A stretch of 64,000 nucleotides of DNA. It comes from Purshia tridentata. Its lineage: Eukaryota; Streptophyta; Magnoliopsida; Rosales; Rosaceae. The notes below the pieces were generated by a model that worked only from the letters and a program-made list of their open reading frames with translations, was not told the origin of the DNA and did not search any database. The position numbers were made by a program, and so were the translations under genes. Within the stretch, counting starts at the first letter, position 1; every line of letters starts with the position of its first letter. Below, piece by piece: positions 48,201 through 59,304 of this stretch. The DNA lies in contig QANT01005631.1 in the NCBI GenBank assembly GCA_003254885.1, positions 16,609 through 80,608 on the forward strand, read 5' to 3'.

Positions 48201-51200
48201 ACACGAGAAGAGGCGAGAAGCCATTCATGGCCATTTTTCTCCCCTGGTCTGTCACAGTCACCTAATCCTGTGTCCTCTAAAGCTGGAGGTTCTGAGGGTA
48301 GTAGCAGTAGCAAATATTCATTTGGGTACATTTGGGGAAGCACCAAGGAGAGTCATAAGTGGAACAAGAAGCGTATTCTTGCCTTGCGAAAGGAGAGATT
48401 TGAAACACAGAAGCTTATCTCAAAAATCTATATGAAATTCTGGATGGAGAATTTGTTCAACCTCTTTGGTCTTGAGATAAACATGATTGCATTGCTTCTT
48501 GCAAGCTTTGCTTTGTTGAATGCCATTTCTATGCTGTACATTGCCTTGCTTGCTGCTTGTATTATTTTGAATCGCAACATTATACGTAAAATATGGCCCA
48601 TATTTGTTTTCCTGTTTGCCTCCATTCTCATCCTTGAGTACTTTGCCATCTGGAGGAGTATGTGGCCTCCAAATCATCCTGATGAGACTAATGTGCGCTG
48701 CCACGATTGTTGGAGAAGCTCAACCATGTATTTCAGTTACTGCAAGTACTGTTGGTTAGGTATTATTCTCTTAGCCATGTTAGACTTACACAAACAAATG
48801 TACATGCGCGCATGCATGTGTACACAGACAAACTACTTCCAATTAAGCAGAGAGTTATTCATTTTCTTTTTCGAACATTAGTCTTTAAATGGGTATGTGC
48901 TTTCTGAGATACCCAATTTAATCAGTTTCTTCGGAGAATTGGAAATATGTTATTGCAGATAATTGATATGAACTTTTGACTATTGCTTGACAACTTCTGG
49001 GACAATTTGAACAGTTGTTTATGTTTTCTATGACCTTATATTTTTTTTGCTTTTATCTTTTTGTTGTTGCTATGTAGATCAATGAAATTTACCTTAAACT
49101 ATTAACAATGCCTACCACTTCGGCTGTAGGGCTTATTGTTGATGATCCCCGAATGCTTATCAGCTATTTTGCGGTCTTCATGCTGGCTTGTTTCAAACTT
49201 CGTGCTGATCATTTGTCTGGCTTCTCAGCTCCATCAACTTACCGTCAAATGATATCTCAACGTAAAAATACATTTGTGTGGAGAGACCTCTCATTCGAAA
49301 CTAAAAGCATGTGGACCTTCCTTGACTACCTGAGGCTTTACTGTTATTGCCATCTATTGGATCTTGTGCTCACATTGGTTTTGATTACTGGAACCATTGA
49401 GTACGACATTTTGCACCTTGGCTATCTTGCTTTTGCACTGGTTTTCTTTCGGGTGAGACTTGAAATACTAAAGAAGAGGAACAGGATATTCAAGTTTCTG
49501 CGCATATACAATTTTGCTCTTATTGTTCTTTCTCTTGCATATCAATCTCCGTTTGTGGGGGATTTTTGTGCTGGGAAGTGTGAGACGATAGATTACATAT
49601 ATGAGATGATTGGATTTTATAAGTATGATTATGGGTTTCGGATTACTGCAAGATCAGCTCTCGTTGAAATTATCATATTTATTGTGGTATCACTCCAGTC
49701 ATATATGTTTTCCTCCCAAGAGTTTGATTATGTGTCTCGGTATCTTGAAGCCGAGCAAATTGGTGCCATTGTGCGTGAACAAGAAAAGAAGGCTGCATGG
49801 AAAAATGCACAATTACAACATATTCGTGAATCTGAGGAGAAGAAACGCCACCGTAACCTGCAGGTGGAGAAGATGAAGTCAGAGATGCTCAACCTGCAAA
49901 TCCAGCTTCACAGCATGAACTCAGTTACTAATTGTGATGACTCTCCTCCAGTCAGTGAAGGCCTAAGAAGGAGGAGGAGTTCATCTATTACTTCAAACAA
50001 CGATGCTGGGACCCCTGATAAAGAAGGATTTCCCATGAAAAAGGAGCAGATAATTAGACAGGAGTCCTTATACCCTTATGAATTGCATGAATCTCCTGCA
50101 GCAGTGAATATGGAAAGCCCAATAGTGGTGGATTCTATGAAAAATTCAATGGAATCTCTTCATTGTGAGATTACTGAAGTTGAAGCAGATGTTGCTGCTG
50201 GTGCGTTTTTTGATTCAGAAAAGAAGGAGAAAGTTAAAGAGCAAGTAAAGGGAAACCCAATAATATCTGCAGTTCATCTGATAGGTGACGGTGTGCAGTC
50301 TATTGGAAATCAGGCAGTTAACAACCTTGTCAACTTCTTGAACATTGAACAAGAGCCTGATATCAGTGAACACTCTTCTGCTGAGGATGGGTTGTATGAT
50401 GAAATGGAGAGCCAGAAAACGAAATATATGTGTTTTGACCGTTCATCTTCTATGCTGTCTGATAAGAGTTCTGATGCCACAAGTCTGCAGTTAGGAAGGA
50501 TCTTCCGTCACATATGGTCCCAAATGCGGTCCAATAATGATGTTGTGTGTTATTGCTGCTTTGTCCTTGTCTTTTTGTGGAACTTCAGTTTGCTTTCTAT
50601 GGTGTACCTGGCAGCTTTATTCTTGTACGCACTATGTGTATATTCTGGTCCTAGTTACATCTTCTGGGTTATCATGCTGATTTACACAGAAGTCTATATT
50701 TTGCTTCAGTATCTGTACCAGATTATCATACAGCACTGTGGTTTGAGTACTGCGTCAGACCTACTTCGTGAGTTGGGATTTCCTGCACATAAAATCATGT
50801 CTTCTTTTGTTGTCAGTTCATTGCCTCTCTTTCTTGTCTACTTATTTACCCTCGTACAGAGCTCTATAACCGCAAAAGATGGTGAGTGGATGTCATCTAC
50901 GGACTTAAACTGTTATAGGAGGAGTGCTTTCCATGGAAAAGAGGTTCCTGTGAGTTATAGCTGGAGTGAGAAGGCAAAGGAGCTGCTTCACATAATGGAA
51001 AATGTGATAAGATTGATAATCAGAAGCTTCTTTAGGTACTGGGAATCACTGACACAGGGAGCAGAGTCCCCTCCTTACTTTGTTCAGGTGTCTATGGATG
51101 TGAGCTCCTGGCCAGATGATGGGATTCAGCCAGAAAAGATTGAGTCTGGAGTAAACCATTTGCTTAGAATCATCCATGATGAAAGATGTAAGGAAAAAAA

Positions 51201-53554
51201 CCCTAATATATGCCCTTTTGCAAGCAGGGTGCATGTTCAAAGCATTGAAAGGAGTCAAGAAAATGCAAATGTGGCTTTGGTTGTTTTTGAGGTGGTATAT
51301 GCCTCACCCACAACAGAATGTGCTTTGGCAGAATGGCACAAGTCACTTGCTCCAGCGGCTGATGTGGCAAAGGAGATTATTAAAGCACAGCATGCTGGGT
51401 TTGTTGAAGAAGTAGGATTTCCATACCCTATACTCTCTGTAATTGGGGGAGGCAAAAGGGACATTGATCTGTATGCGTATGTATTTGGTGCTGATCTGAC
51501 TGTTTTCTTTTTAGTCGCCATATTCTACCAATCTGTTATAAAGAATAAAAGTGAATTCCTTGATGTGTATCAGCTTGAAGATCAGTTTCCCAAAGAGTTT
51601 GTGTTCATCCTACTGGTTAGCCATTTTTTTTTCATCATTTTCTATCATGCTTTAAGTAGTGAAAATCAAGTAGAAGATCTATTGCAAAACGCATGGAGTT
51701 ACAAATTTGAATTTCAATAACTCATCTTGTGTTTGGTTTACTTTATGGAAACTGTGGTGGATGAATTCCTTCCATCTATTATATGTTAACAAAATGAGAT
51801 ATATAATTTTATCTAAATTGCTCAATGGATAAATGATTTTCCTTGCAGATTATCTTTTTCTTGATTGTGCTTGATCGCATAATCTACCTCTGTTCATGTG
51901 CCACTGGAAAAGTGATTTTCTACCTTTTCAACCTCATCCTCTTCACATATTCAGTTACAGAGTATGCTTGGAGCATGGAGCCTTCCAACCAACATGCTGG
52001 AGGACTAGCACTTCGTGGTATATTTCTTGCAAAAGCAGTTTCTCTCGCACTACAGGCTATACAAATCCGATATGGAATTCCTCATAAAAGCACTTTGTAC
52101 CGGCAGTTCTTGACCAGTGAGATTTCACGTATTAATTACTTAGGATATCGACTATATCGTGCTCTTCCATTCCTGTATGAATTGAGATGTGTACTTGATT
52201 GGTCATGCACAACCACATCTTTGACCATGTATGACTGGCTAAAAGTAAGTTTTGAATCCATCTGTAGCATACTTTAATAATTAATCTTTAATTATTGTCG
52301 TCAACCTTTACAAACTATGCAATGAATTGCCACCGGGAGCATCATCAATCATATGTTAATGTTATCATTACCGTGTTTGTTTATTGATATGACTATCATT
52401 ATAGGGAGGAATGAATAATGGATACAACAAAATAAAAGATTAGAATCGCATTGATATGTTGAAATAGGTTGGATGGTTAGATTCATTAGTTTGATGTATT
52501 CATTATACATCCATTGGATCCTGCGGCATGTTTCTTTACTATGGAATATCTCATGATATCATAGATGCAAGCTTATACAGTTCAATTAAAACATTTTCAT
52601 TCTTAATTCTGAAACTGATTATGGCTTTCTACGTAGTTGGAGGACATACATGCAAGCTTGTACCTTGTCAAATGTGATGCAGTCTTGAATAGAGCAAAGC
52701 ACAAACAAGGAGAAAAGCAAACAGCCATGACCAAATGTTGCAATGGGATATGTCTGTTTTTCATATTGATTTGTGTTATTTGGGCTCCAATGCTGGTAAG
52801 TAACTTTGATTGTACAAGTTACTGACTGCCAAATGACACTTGTATCCTAACTGCAGTTGGGGAACATTCATTGTATTCAGGATAGGTTAACGAGTAACGA
52901 TTTGTCTGGACTCATAGGCTTGGCCTGGTGCACACACACACAGAGACATGCTCATGGGTCTTATTTTTTATTTTTACTGCTGAAGTGAAGAAACAGTTAG
53001 TAGCTTTTCTGAATCACGCATACAGATCTTTTTTCCTCCTTGCAGATGTATAGCAGTGGTAACCCAACAAACATTGCAAATCCCATCAAGGATGCCAGTG
53101 TTCAAGTTGATATCAAGACAACAAGTGGAAGGTTGACCCTGTATCAAACCACCCTCTGTGAAAAGCTCGATTGGGATAAGCTCAACTCAAATGTTAATCT
53201 TGACCCCAAAGGTTATTTGGATACATATAATGAGAAGGATGTCCAGTTGATATGCTGTGAAGCTGATGCAAGTATTCTGTGGCTTATCCCCGACGTGGTT
53301 CAAACCAGATTCACTCGGTCCCTTGATTGTGACATCAAGATGGAGATAACGTTTAATTGGGTGCTTTCAAGGGAAAGACCGAAAGGAAAGGAAGTTGTGA
53401 AATATGAAAGAAATGTTGTTGATTTCCAGGATCTTCCAAAACAATCAGATGTCCAAAGAGTTCTTAATGGCTCTATCAACAGCTTTAGGATATACAATCT
53501 TTATCCAAGATACTTACGTGTTACTGGTTCTGGTGAAGTCCGACCATTGGAAAT

Positions 53555-53594
<40 letters not shown>

Positions 53595-54462
53595 CTAGTG
53601 TCCCTGCATTAATTTCATAGAAGTTATTAAGATTGCTGAAATACTAGTAATTTGCAGGACAATTTTGTTAGTGCGGACCTTGTTATAAATCGTGCTAATT
53701 ACGAGTGGTGGTCCTTTAACGACATCAATTCCTCATATGCCAATGTATGTGAAGGTTTGACAGGACCCATGGCCATTATCATATCTGAGGAAACACCACC
53801 ACGTAAGTTTACAAAAACCATCCTGTGTGATATGTATATGTGCGTATGTTAGTTTTGTGGTTCACTGACTCGTATATTTTTGGTTGAAATTATTTTTGTT
53901 CATATTTGGATAATATTTCTATCTGGTCCTGCAATATTATTTCAGAGGGTATTCTTGGGGACACCCTTAGCAAGTTCAGCATCTGGGGTCTCTACATAAC
54001 ATTTGTTCTTGCGGTTGGCCGCTTTATCAGACTTCAATGCTCTGACTTAAGAATGAGAATCCCCTATGAGAACCTTCCTTCCTGCGATAGGTAAGGCAAC
54101 TTTCGTTCTATGTTTCATTTTCCAAACTTTTCTGCATTCATGCAAACACAAATTAACATGATCCAAACACGATGCCACTTGATTGCAACCCCTACTAATA
54201 CTTGATATTGGGTTCAGTTACTTTTCTCTACCCTGATCATTCATTCCCAAAAGATGAATATGTGGAGTCGGAATAACATCTTGACCGGTGGTATAAATTG
54301 TTCATTGTATTATGGTTTTTGTGCAGGTTGTTAGCCATTTGTGAGGATATATATGCTGCAAGAGCAGAGGGTGAGCTCGGAGTTGAAGAGGTCCTTTACT
54401 GGACACTGGTGAAGATTTACAGGTCACCACACATGCTGCTCGAATACACGAAACCGGACTAG
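39968..54462 (+). CDS. PIEZO1: PIEZO mechanosensitive ion channel (plant PIEZO1 type)
   Basis: Very large multi-pass channel protein opened by membrane tension; in plants linked to root mechanics, vacuole shape and virus spread. The gene spans 14.5 kb with many exons. I traced 39968-40016, 40210-40290, several small exons to ~46400, a 1.5-kb exon 47215-48759, a 2.5-kb exon 49130-51615, then 51849-52244 and exons to 54462, about 2,400-2,500 residues in all. Visible signatures are repeated transmembrane blocks, the FVWRDLSFETKSMWTFLDYL and FSSQEFDYVSRYLEAEQIGA segments, a charged coiled region (EEKKRHRNLQVEKMKSEML), the extracellular cap region with SIWGLYITFVLAVGRF after it, and the C-terminal RMRIPYENLPSCDRL and WTLVKIYRSPHMLLEY. 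The reading frame is intact in every part checked. Exons between 42900 and 47215 were joined by comparison with the family and are less exact. Confidence 0.95.
42197..42223 (+). repeat. (TC)n microsatellite in a PIEZO intron
   Basis: A perfect TC run about 20 nt after the donor of the exon that ends at about 42174. Confidence 0.9.
42707..42722 (+). repeat. (TG)n microsatellite in a PIEZO intron
   Basis: A short TG run in the intron before the exon around 42830. It is not next to a splice site. Confidence 0.85.
45123..45144 (+). repeat. (CT)n microsatellite in a PIEZO intron
   Basis: A CT run followed by TTTCAG, which looks like an acceptor, but the frame beyond it does not belong to PIEZO (see rejected items). 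Confidence 0.85.
46586..46713 (+). repeat. imperfect inverted repeat (hairpin) in a PIEZO intron
   Basis: The left arm (~46586-46638) and right arm (~46661-46713) are largely complementary. The best core pairs AAGTGAGCATGAGAGAAA with TTTCTCTCATGCACACTT, plus GCAGCTG with CAGCTGC. The loop is ~22-25 nt, and weaker pairing continues outward. It could be a small MITE or a miRNA-like precursor. Confidence 0.7.
53562..53589 (+). repeat. (CT)n microsatellite touching a PIEZO 5' splice site
   Basis: The exon ending EIRPLE-type sequence (...EIDD after splicing) stops at GAT (53556-53558). The intron begins GTA and then (CT)14. Read-through would add Leu-Ser repeats. Confidence 0.85.
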
Positions 54463-55516
54463 ATATCAAACATCAAATGCTACCTTCCTACTGCCAACAA
54501 CTCCACTGGGTTTCATACTGACATTAGGCTTGACCAACACCCATGTATAGATCTCGTAGATACTGATACCCAATGATCGGACTGCGTAACACAGTTCTTT
54601 TTGCAGCCATGCAAAACTTCGGTAGTGATTTTTTCTTCTTCCAGAGAACCTCTGGTCCAATATTCTTGAAGGATTAAATTCTGCCAATGACCCATGGTTT
54701 CCATGTTAAAGGATATGGACACAGTCAGCTCTACATTTTGTAACATAGCTTTTGCATATTCAATAGCTTTTGCATGTTCACAGAGGGCATTGTGTTTACA
54801 TGTACACATGTAGTATTTCAAAATGATTTTGGTTTCTCATGTATATAGTTGAATACAAGTTCGAGAAAAGCCATAATACTAGAATATTTTAAAGAACAAG
54901 AATTTCCAGTAGATTTTGTCCCTTTAGGAAAAAAGTGTATAACAATTGGGCAAACCACGTCTACTGCAGTAATTGCATATTGAGCTTCGATGCTCACTCG
55001 CATGACTTGCATCTTCTGTTGTCTCTCCTCCTAGACCTCTGTGTGCCTACACAGGTTATGCGGATTTTTCGAAGGATATGCACAGAAAATTAAAAAAAAT
55101 CAGAAAATGGTTTTTTTCTACGGGTACTTCTGCACTTAAAATAAATCTAAGTGGTGAGTGAAAATGGTATAATGAATTACGATTAAGATATATTGAGGGT
55201 TGGATCCCTTCCAAATGTAACAGAAAAAATAGCATCTGCCATTTCCTTACTAGTAAATCACCCACTCAAATCAGACAAGAAAAAAGGAAACATAGCAGTA
55301 CAGCACCAAAGCAAAAACAAAACACAACGGAAAATGCTCAACCACTATAACACTCTACAAGCATCATTAACAACACAGCGTCTCTACTCAAAAAACAGAA
55401 ATACGAAAGAATAACGCTGAAGCTTTGTGTATCAAAATTCCACAATACAAAAGACACATGATTTCCACACGACATAAAGCAAAAAACCTCCCAACAAACT
55501 TTTCACCAGTGATCTT
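54463..55516. other. tail-to-tail spacer between PIEZO and MBD genes
   Basis: 1.05 kb of convergent 3' flank. The left ~400 bp is presumably the PIEZO 3' UTR. Open frames here have no recognisable protein. Confidence 0.5.
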
Positions 55517-57121
55517 TCAAGATACACTACTTGGGTCCTCATCCTTCGGTATGGAAGCACTATCTGGCTCATCTGCCACCTCATGCTTTGGTGTTCTAAT
55601 TTTCTTGTGAATGCTACCAGAACCCTTTCTAGCAACATTCTCAGGAATAGTGTCTTCCATTATCTTTGGGCTTCCAAAGTCGAAATCCAATGCAGATATT
55701 CCTTCGTATGTAGGATTTTCTTTTATAAATGACGCTATCTCATTGCGAGTTCTCACTTTTTTCCCATTGGGTGTAATATAGTAAGCATCAAATTTGGAAT
55801 AATCTTTTCTAAGCACCAAATGTCTCTTAAAACCGTCTGGGGTCTTTGGCAGGTTAGGCTTATCAATGACCCAAATCCTACTGGCATTGTATTCAATATC
55901 GGCAGGATCTTCACAAGATACACCAGTTCTTCTGTTGCAATAAAACGGTTCCTCATAGACTTTGCTTCTGATGTCCTCAAACTCTTCTTCTGAATGAATC
56001 ACCCTCCATTTCTTGCATTCCTCACACTGCGCAGCATATATATCAATTGTACTTTGCAATGTATGTACTTTCTGTCAAGTGAATTCAAATGGAGTTTAGC
56101 ACATTCAATGATTTAGTAATCAATCTAATAAGCAAATCCAAACGCAACAAGAATTTTTAACTACTTATGCAAATCAAAGTCTAAATCCTAAAAGAAGCGT
56201 ATATACCAGATTTGCATAAAATTAAATGAAGAAGAATTATATAGAAAGAAAGTGCAAGTATGTCCATTCAATGCACCCCAACTCCACATCAATACCATGC
56301 TAAGGCTATCTGGTAGGAGGCTATGAGCACGTGTAGTCCATTTCATTGTATGATTCAGATTTTGGATATTCATGATTACTCTAAGCTGAACTTCTTAAAC
56401 ATCTTTCTCAGCTACGTTTCAACAACATGAATGTAGCAAAAAGGACATCATATTATTGGTGACCACTTACAAATAAACTCAAGAAGCACATTTAACGCCA
56501 GGTTAACACCCAATATAATGAGCATGCAACCTTCCACTATCTTTTGTGAAAATCAAAATTTATTTCAACTGAATCTAAGGTTTAATAGTTCTCTAGCTAA
56601 TAATTACTATCAAGCTGAAGGCTTTTCAGATTTTACTTATCAAAGAAAAGTAAATGTGAACTGGGTTGAAGAGCAGTAAATTCTCTGATACTTATTCTTG
56701 AAAAACGCCAGGTTAACACCCAATATAATGAGCATGCAACCTTCCACTATCTTTTGTAAAAATCAAAATTTATTTCAACTGAATCTAAGGTTTAATAGTT
56801 CTCTAGCTAATAATTACTATCAAGCTGAAGGTTTTTCAGATTTTACTTATCAAAGAAAAGTAAATGTGAACTGGGTTGAAGAGCAGTAAATTCTCTGATA
56901 CTTATTCTTGAAAAACTGAAAAACCAATTTCAATAGGTAAATCCATTGACATGCTCACATGCAGAATCAGTATAACTTCTCGGAAGGTTTTCTTACAATC
57001 ATCGATAGATGCTCAACAACAGAGTAAAATCAGACGCGATATTGAGGAAAATCTTGAATGAAACAGAGTCTATTTGTACCTTGGACGACGACGTTTTAGG
57101 GGGTTCTTGGCTGTCCTTCAT
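55517..57121 (-). CDS. methyl-CpG-binding-domain protein with CW zinc finger (MBD2/4/12-like)
   Basis: Nuclear chromatin protein. Two exons (57121-57080 and 56071-55517) give 198 residues. The first exon encodes only MKDSQEPPKTSSSK. The CW-type zinc finger follows (~22-77): CEECKKWRVIHSEEEFED, then PFYCNRR and VSCEDPADIEY, giving the four cysteines and the Trp that reads histone H3K4 methylation in this domain class. The MBD (~85-155) contains PKTPDGFKRHLVLRKDYSKF, DAYYITPNGKKVRTRNEI and FIKENPTYEGI. The tail is polar and acidic. In Arabidopsis several CW/MBD proteins do not bind methylated DNA, so methyl-CpG recognition should not be assumed. The 1-kb intron contains a recent 210-bp tandem duplication. 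Confidence 0.93.
56494..56913. repeat. 210-bp tandem duplication in the MBD intron
   Basis: 56494-56703 is repeated directly at 56704-56913 with only two substitutions that I can see (TTTTGTG/TTTTGTA and GAAGGC/GAAGGT). The near identity points to a recent event. Confidence 0.95.
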
Positions 57122-57529
57122 TACGCTCTTCCGGTCGCTGACAAATTCTTTTTCTCTCCTGCCAAACAGACAGTGGAGGAGAATGACTCCATATAGTGTG
57201 GGAATGGGTCGGTTTTACCTGACAACCGACCAAAATCAACCCATATTTGAGGTGTTCATGGCCCAGTGAGCTCATCTTCTCGTCATCATTCTAAGAATCT
57301 AAGGGCCCAAACTGCAACACATAACACTTCTGTTCAGGGCCCTTAATGCTTTGTAAATAAGGGCCCAAACTACAACACATGATACTTCTTTTATTCTCCA
57401 AAATCCAATCAGACAGAGAGACATGCATGGATTCGATGGAAGAAAAAGTTTTAATAAGTGAGGAACTTCAAGAAAAAATAACAAATAAAAAATAAAAAAA
57501 TTGACTAATGGGCATGCATAAGGGAAAAT

Positions 57530-57704
57530 AGTACATTAGTGACAAAGTCCACTAAAGTATAACAATGTGTCATAATGACTTTATTTGGAACCAACCTATT
57601 TAGAGATGAAATTATATTATTGGTCACTAAACCTATAGTTTTTGTGAGGACTGTGAGTTTCGTCACTAAACATTTCATCACTATAGCCCTTTTTTCTTGT
57701 AGTG
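57530..57704 (-). mobile_element. terminal remnant of a CACTA (En/Spm) DNA transposon
   Basis: On the minus strand the segment begins CACTACAAGAAAAAAGGGC (57704-57686), the hallmark CACTACAAGAAA terminal repeat of plant CACTA elements. Subterminal repeats with the TTAGTGAC core follow (for example GTTTAGTGACGAAA and GGTTTAGTGACCAA), down to a GTCACTAATG near 57530. No transposase is present. The opposite end is not clear, so the left boundary is approximate. Confidence 0.65.
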
Positions 57705-58548
57705 ACAATAGGTATACTATGCTAATTTATTAATGACAAGAAGAGGAAACTAATTTATCTACAAAGTAGAATCAGATTTATTTTATTTCCATTATTACAT
57801 AATTACTTTCTATATAAATTAGGTGTGTGGGATTCCCTTTAATTATTCACTCATCACCTTTTGATTGTTTTCCTTAATTTTAATTAATGCAATTTAATCC
57901 TAGAATCTGAACAGATTATGAATATGAAATTACCATTAAAAAAAATAGTGATAATGGATCCGAAAGGCAGCCAAATGGAACTCACCTTATTCACTTTCCA
58001 AATTGTCTTTGTGTGGATTGCTACAACAAGAGGCCACAATCCAACACAATAAAATCACTATATAATAATGTCCCCGATTTCCTCACTGAGATGACCACAT
58101 TAATCAATCATTGAGAGCACTAAATTTTTGCTCAATTGCATGTGCATAATTATGAAATCTAAATGTTCTACTGTGAAAATCAAAGAATCCATTAAAATAT
58201 ATTTATGTGGGAGCAGAAAAATACACTGAATTAGCGCATTATTAAGAATTGAAGTGAACTAAATAAGAGGGAAAAAGGGTTGAAGTTGAAGGTGTAATGT
58301 GAGACTGACTGTGAGAGGGGTCAGTGAGTCAAATAGTCAACGACTCAATGGTGTATTTAAGTAGGTGTTCGGTGAGACGGTGACCAAGGTTATATTATGA
58401 TATAAAGCCATATTGGGCCAAAGCGCAAAGCAGGGCCGTTTTGGTTTGGCTAGGTGGCTTGTATGTAAACCATCCCCAACCCATCAGTGAGTCAGTGACA
58501 CATAAACACTGAAACACAGTAGGCAGTGAAGAAGTTATCACACATTGC

Positions 58549-58565
58549 TCTCTCTCTCTCTCTCT
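58549..58565 (+). repeat. (CT)n microsatellite in the RF298-like leader
   Basis: A CT run of about 17 nt in the probable 5' UTR, a common position for CT repeats in plant genes. Confidence 0.75.
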
Positions 58566-59304
58566 GTGTCTGGGTAGCAGAAGAAAATGAGGACCATGAC
58601 GACCTCATAAGCTTTCCCCTCCTCACATTTAACGTTACGTTGCAGCTGTTTTGGCTTCAGCTAAAACCTCAGAGCTCGCGTGGTACGTCTCCATTCGATT
58701 TTGGGTACGAAATATCTCTCTTTTTCTTCGTTTGGGTTCTTATCTTTTGCTCAAAAATTCCAAGTTTTGTAACCTCTAGCGTCGTGTTTGGTGGTTTTGT
58801 CAAATGGGCATCGACCTTGTGATGCTTTTTAGAAAATGGTTTGTCGGTGATGTGCTGGTATTTGGAAAATTGGACTTATGTGGCTGCATGCGTTATTGGC
58901 TATTTGCTGGTTTTAGCTAACTGGTTTACTGGGAGCTCTGAAATCTGTGTGTTCTCCAACTTTCATATGGGCGGGTCTGCTTTTGAATAATTTTAATGCT
59001 TTCAAACAGGAGAGTGCCTATCTGCCCTCTCCTAGTAGTTCAGGTATGAAGTTTTCTAGTATTTCTTGTTGTTTTGTGTTTATTTTATACATTGATAAAT
59101 CATAGAGTTTAAGGCATTGATTATCTGTGAAATGTTTGAGAATATATAGTTGCACATTTCTCTTTTGGCAGTGTTTATTTCAGTATATGTGTACAGTTCT
59201 CACCTTTTCTTGAAATATTTGTATTTTTTTATTTGTTGGGTTATATAGGGTTTATTGATATAGAGTGGACGGGTGAAGATGTTGTGGTGTTCTTGCTCAT
59301 AGAA

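Larger units (their letters stand above)
57122..59304. other. divergent region between MBD and RF298-like genes, with a transposon end
   Basis: The left part is the MBD promoter. A 31-bp direct repeat (57301-57331 and 57359-57389, starting AAGGGCCCAAACT, 3 differences) and a CACTA-type end (57686-57704) follow, then AT-rich DNA. From ~58500 the RF298-like 5' leader begins, with a TC run (58549-58565), a candidate uORF (58587-58610) and donor-like sites near 58683 and 59043. Confidence 0.55.
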
